DNA from: Anaerotignum neopropionicum
GTDB lineage: Bacteria > Bacillota > Clostridia > Lachnospirales > Anaerotignaceae
Assembly: GCF_001571775.1 (NCBI RefSeq)
Contig: NZ_LRVM01000004.1
Span: forward strand, 1-64,000
Direction of reading: 5' to 3'
DNA length: 64,000 nucleotides
Shown here: one piece after another, positions 62,675 to 64,000 of the stretch
Layout of the letters: every line of letters begins with the position of its first letter
How positions within the stretch are numbered: the first letter of the stretch is position 1
Notes under the pieces: generated by a model
Told to the model about the DNA's origin: nothing
The model's database searches: none
Seen by the model: only the letters and a program-made list of their open reading frames with translations
Position numbers and translations under genes: made by a program

Positions 62675-63059
62675 AAATGTCTCCCTTAGCTTTTGATTTT
62701 TGAAGGGAATCAAGGGGGAAAACAGCAATTCGTTCAGATTGAATAGCGATTCCTGTTAAACGATAGGAATTACCCTTGCTGAAGCAATTAAATTTTTTGC
62801 ATAACCTTTCAATGAAAGGGCGGCTGTATATCTCAAAAGAAAAATCCGATTTCATGCGAGTTTGATCCACCCTATGTGTCTGTAAATCGACCTGTTCCTT
62901 TTCGACGGCTCGAATCGCCACCAGTCTGCTATTTATGTTTACAAGAAAATGAATATATTTTGGATCTCCAATTAAATGCAATGATTCTTTATGTACTCGA
63001 ATACGAAATTTCTTTAAATCAATTGATATTTGTGTAAACAAGTTAGATGGTTCATTCAT
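62664..63059 (-). CDS. Conserved mobile-element protein, small paralogue
   Basis: The 131-residue soluble protein contains FRIRVHKESLHLIGDPKYIH, VNINSRLVAIRAVEKE, and NSYRLTGIAIQSERIAVFPL. The same order of segments occurs in the larger protein encoded just upstream, so the two are related. I do not know the family. It overlaps both neighbours, consistent with a tightly coupled operon. Confidence 0.6.
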   Translation of the reverse strand: MNEPSNLFTQISIDLKKFRIRVHKESLHLIGDPKYIHFLVNINSRLVAIRAVEKEQVDLQTHRVDQTRMKSDFSFEIYSRPFIERLCKKFNCFSKGNSYRLTGIAIQSERIAVFPLDSLQKSKAKGDIYGK

Positions 63060-63826
63060 TCGCCGATACCTCCATTATTTGAACTTGGCACTAAATCTTG
63101 TTGCGCTGCAGCAGAAGCGTTGCCATCCATCTTGGAATTGTCTTTGATTGCATAAATGGCGTAACCGTCAAATATGTTGATTTGCATGGATTGCCGATGC
63201 TCCTTGAACGGCAAACCAAATTGATCTTGCCATTCTGAAGGGAATACCGGAGTTTTTGATGTCTTGGGTTTCGTACCTTTAGGAAATGCCCGCTGATACA
63301 CTTCGGTAGCAGTTAAATCGAAGGCAATAAGGTATTCGCCGTTTGCATGTATAAGCTTCCCTGTAAGCTTATATCGATAGTTGGGATTCCAACCCATAAG
63401 CGAAACGATTTTTGCAAAAAACAATTTGCAAGTCGTTTGCTTAGGTTTACGCTTCCCCTTAGAATTGTTGCACCAAAGGAATGAATCTCTTTCGCATTCC
63501 TGGCAAGGGCGCAAAGCGAGAATCCTGGTTTTTCGATTGATAAGCACTTGCACATGTTCTGTTTCAGGAAACTTTGAAAGACAAGCGGTATTCACATAAA
63601 ACTTATAGTTATTGAAAGATACCGACGGTTCATTCAAGTGAGCAAAAAATTCACGCCGAACGACTTGAAATCCATCAAAATCAAAGGATGTACCCATCTC
63701 CAATAACGCATCTTTTTTAGTAAGAACGGGCGTACTGCTCGATGTTGCGGGTTCCACTGACCAAGAATGATCGCTCATATCCTGTGAGTCATCTGATTGC
63801 ATCTGCAGTGCTTCATTTTTATTCAT
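63056..63826 (-). CDS. Conserved mobile-element protein, unknown function
   Basis: The 256-residue protein has a Ser/Thr-rich N-terminus and a core reading FYVNTACLSKFPETEHVQVL, INRKTRILALRPCQECERDS, and YRYKLTGKLIHANGEYLIAF, parallel to the smaller downstream protein. A CQEC motif could bind metal. The start at 63826 follows CAGGAGGC. ATGA overlap with the downstream gene. Confidence 0.6.
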   Translation of the reverse strand: MNKNEALQMQSDDSQDMSDHSWSVEPATSSSTPVLTKKDALLEMGTSFDFDGFQVVRREFFAHLNEPSVSFNNYKFYVNTACLSKFPETEHVQVLINRKTRILALRPCQECERDSFLWCNNSKGKRKPKQTTCKLFFAKIVSLMGWNPNYRYKLTGKLIHANGEYLIAFDLTATEVYQRAFPKGTKPKTSKTPVFPSEWQDQFGLPFKEHRQSMQINIFDGYAIYAIKDNSKMDGNASAAAQQDLVPSSNNGGIGE

Positions 63827-64000
63827 GATCTGCCTCCTGGGGTGTGATTCCACTTAGTTCATGTTTGATGTATTGTTTCAACGCTTCAAAACCTGTCACA
63901 GCTATCTTTTTCCCGGTTTTAAAAAGCTGGCCCTCTAAGAGAAGTTTCCAATCATGCTCATTTTGGTTTTCAATGACAGCAAGAGATTGTTCATGCAGAT
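63819..64000 (-). CDS. Mobile-element protein, C-terminal end (partial)
   Basis: A minus-strand frame enters from the window edge and ends in FEALKQYIKHELSGITPQEA plus DHE before the stop at 63819-63821. It overlaps the start of the next gene by 8 bases, as in the rest of this operon. Too short to name. Confidence 0.5.
   Translation of the reverse strand, partial: LHEQSLAVIENQNEHDWKLLLEGQLFKTGKKIAVTGFEALKQYIKHELSGITPQEADHE

Noticed and set aside
1-64000. CRISPR array, rRNA operon or riboswitch
   Set aside because: I found no regularly spaced repeats, rRNA sequence or recognisable riboswitch core in the window; a covariance-model search would be needed to exclude small RNAs.

Overview
The window looks like a chromosome segment of a low-GC anaerobic Clostridia, probably Lachnospirales-like. 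This rests on a sigma-54 controlled cysteine desulfidase of the CdsB type, lipoate salvage plus lipoyl synthase, Clostridia-type AgrA/AgrC-like regulators, and abundant remnants of Firmicutes conjugative elements. No ribosomal marker is present, so the genus is inference.

Layout. 0-0.3 kb: the 3' end of an IS200/IS605 element. 0.4-5.8 kb: a TetR-controlled export operon (lipoprotein membrane-fusion protein, two ABC-2 permeases, TolC-like coiled-coil protein, no ATPase gene). 5.9-7.8 kb (minus strand): lplA and lipA. 8-11.2 kb: a sigma-54 activator and its target, a cysteine desulfidase, with a near-consensus -24/-12 promoter and palindromic activator sites. 11.7-13.1 kb: a membrane-bound MerR/RDD regulator-like protein. 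13.3-15 kb: a GH5-like lipoprotein. 15.1-19.4 kb: a parE/parC type II topoisomerase pair.

19.6-35 kb is an accessory island behind a tRNA-Ser(CGA) gene. It holds two higher-GC scraps of a conjugative element (20.1-25.8 and about 33.3-34.9 kb) separated by AT-rich cargo: a type III restriction-modification system with an XRE-type controller, a SLOG protein and small ICE genes. Several genes are fused or cut at deletion junctions. The clearest is a YodL-like N-terminus joined to a serine recombinase that has lost its catalytic serine region.

35.4-44.4 kb is a sugar regulon: binding protein, ATPase and permease of the ChvE/GguA/GguB type, xylulokinase-like kinase, DUF4867 cupin-like protein, FucI/AraA-fold isomerase and ROK repressor. 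44.4-50.7 kb is gene-poor, with a zinc-binding protein of unknown role, a secreted metallopeptidase, TfoX-like protein, and pseudogenes (DUF3795-like, IS256, RHS).

50.7-60.5 kb is the most interesting part. An AgrA/AgrC-like two-component pair sits next to a compact NRPS-like operon: a 1009-residue sensor/MFS fusion, a saccharopine-dehydrogenase/homospermidine-synthase-like enzyme, a stand-alone condensation domain, an acyl/aminoacyl-AMP ligase and a carrier protein. Matching 21-bp-spaced direct repeats, each the same distance from a -10-like hexamer, precede both the kinase and the sensor/MFS gene, so the cluster looks self-controlled. IS256-type remnants lie on both sides. 60.8-64 kb (minus strand) is the start of another conjugative or plasmid-like module with two ParB-like proteins and two related unknown proteins.
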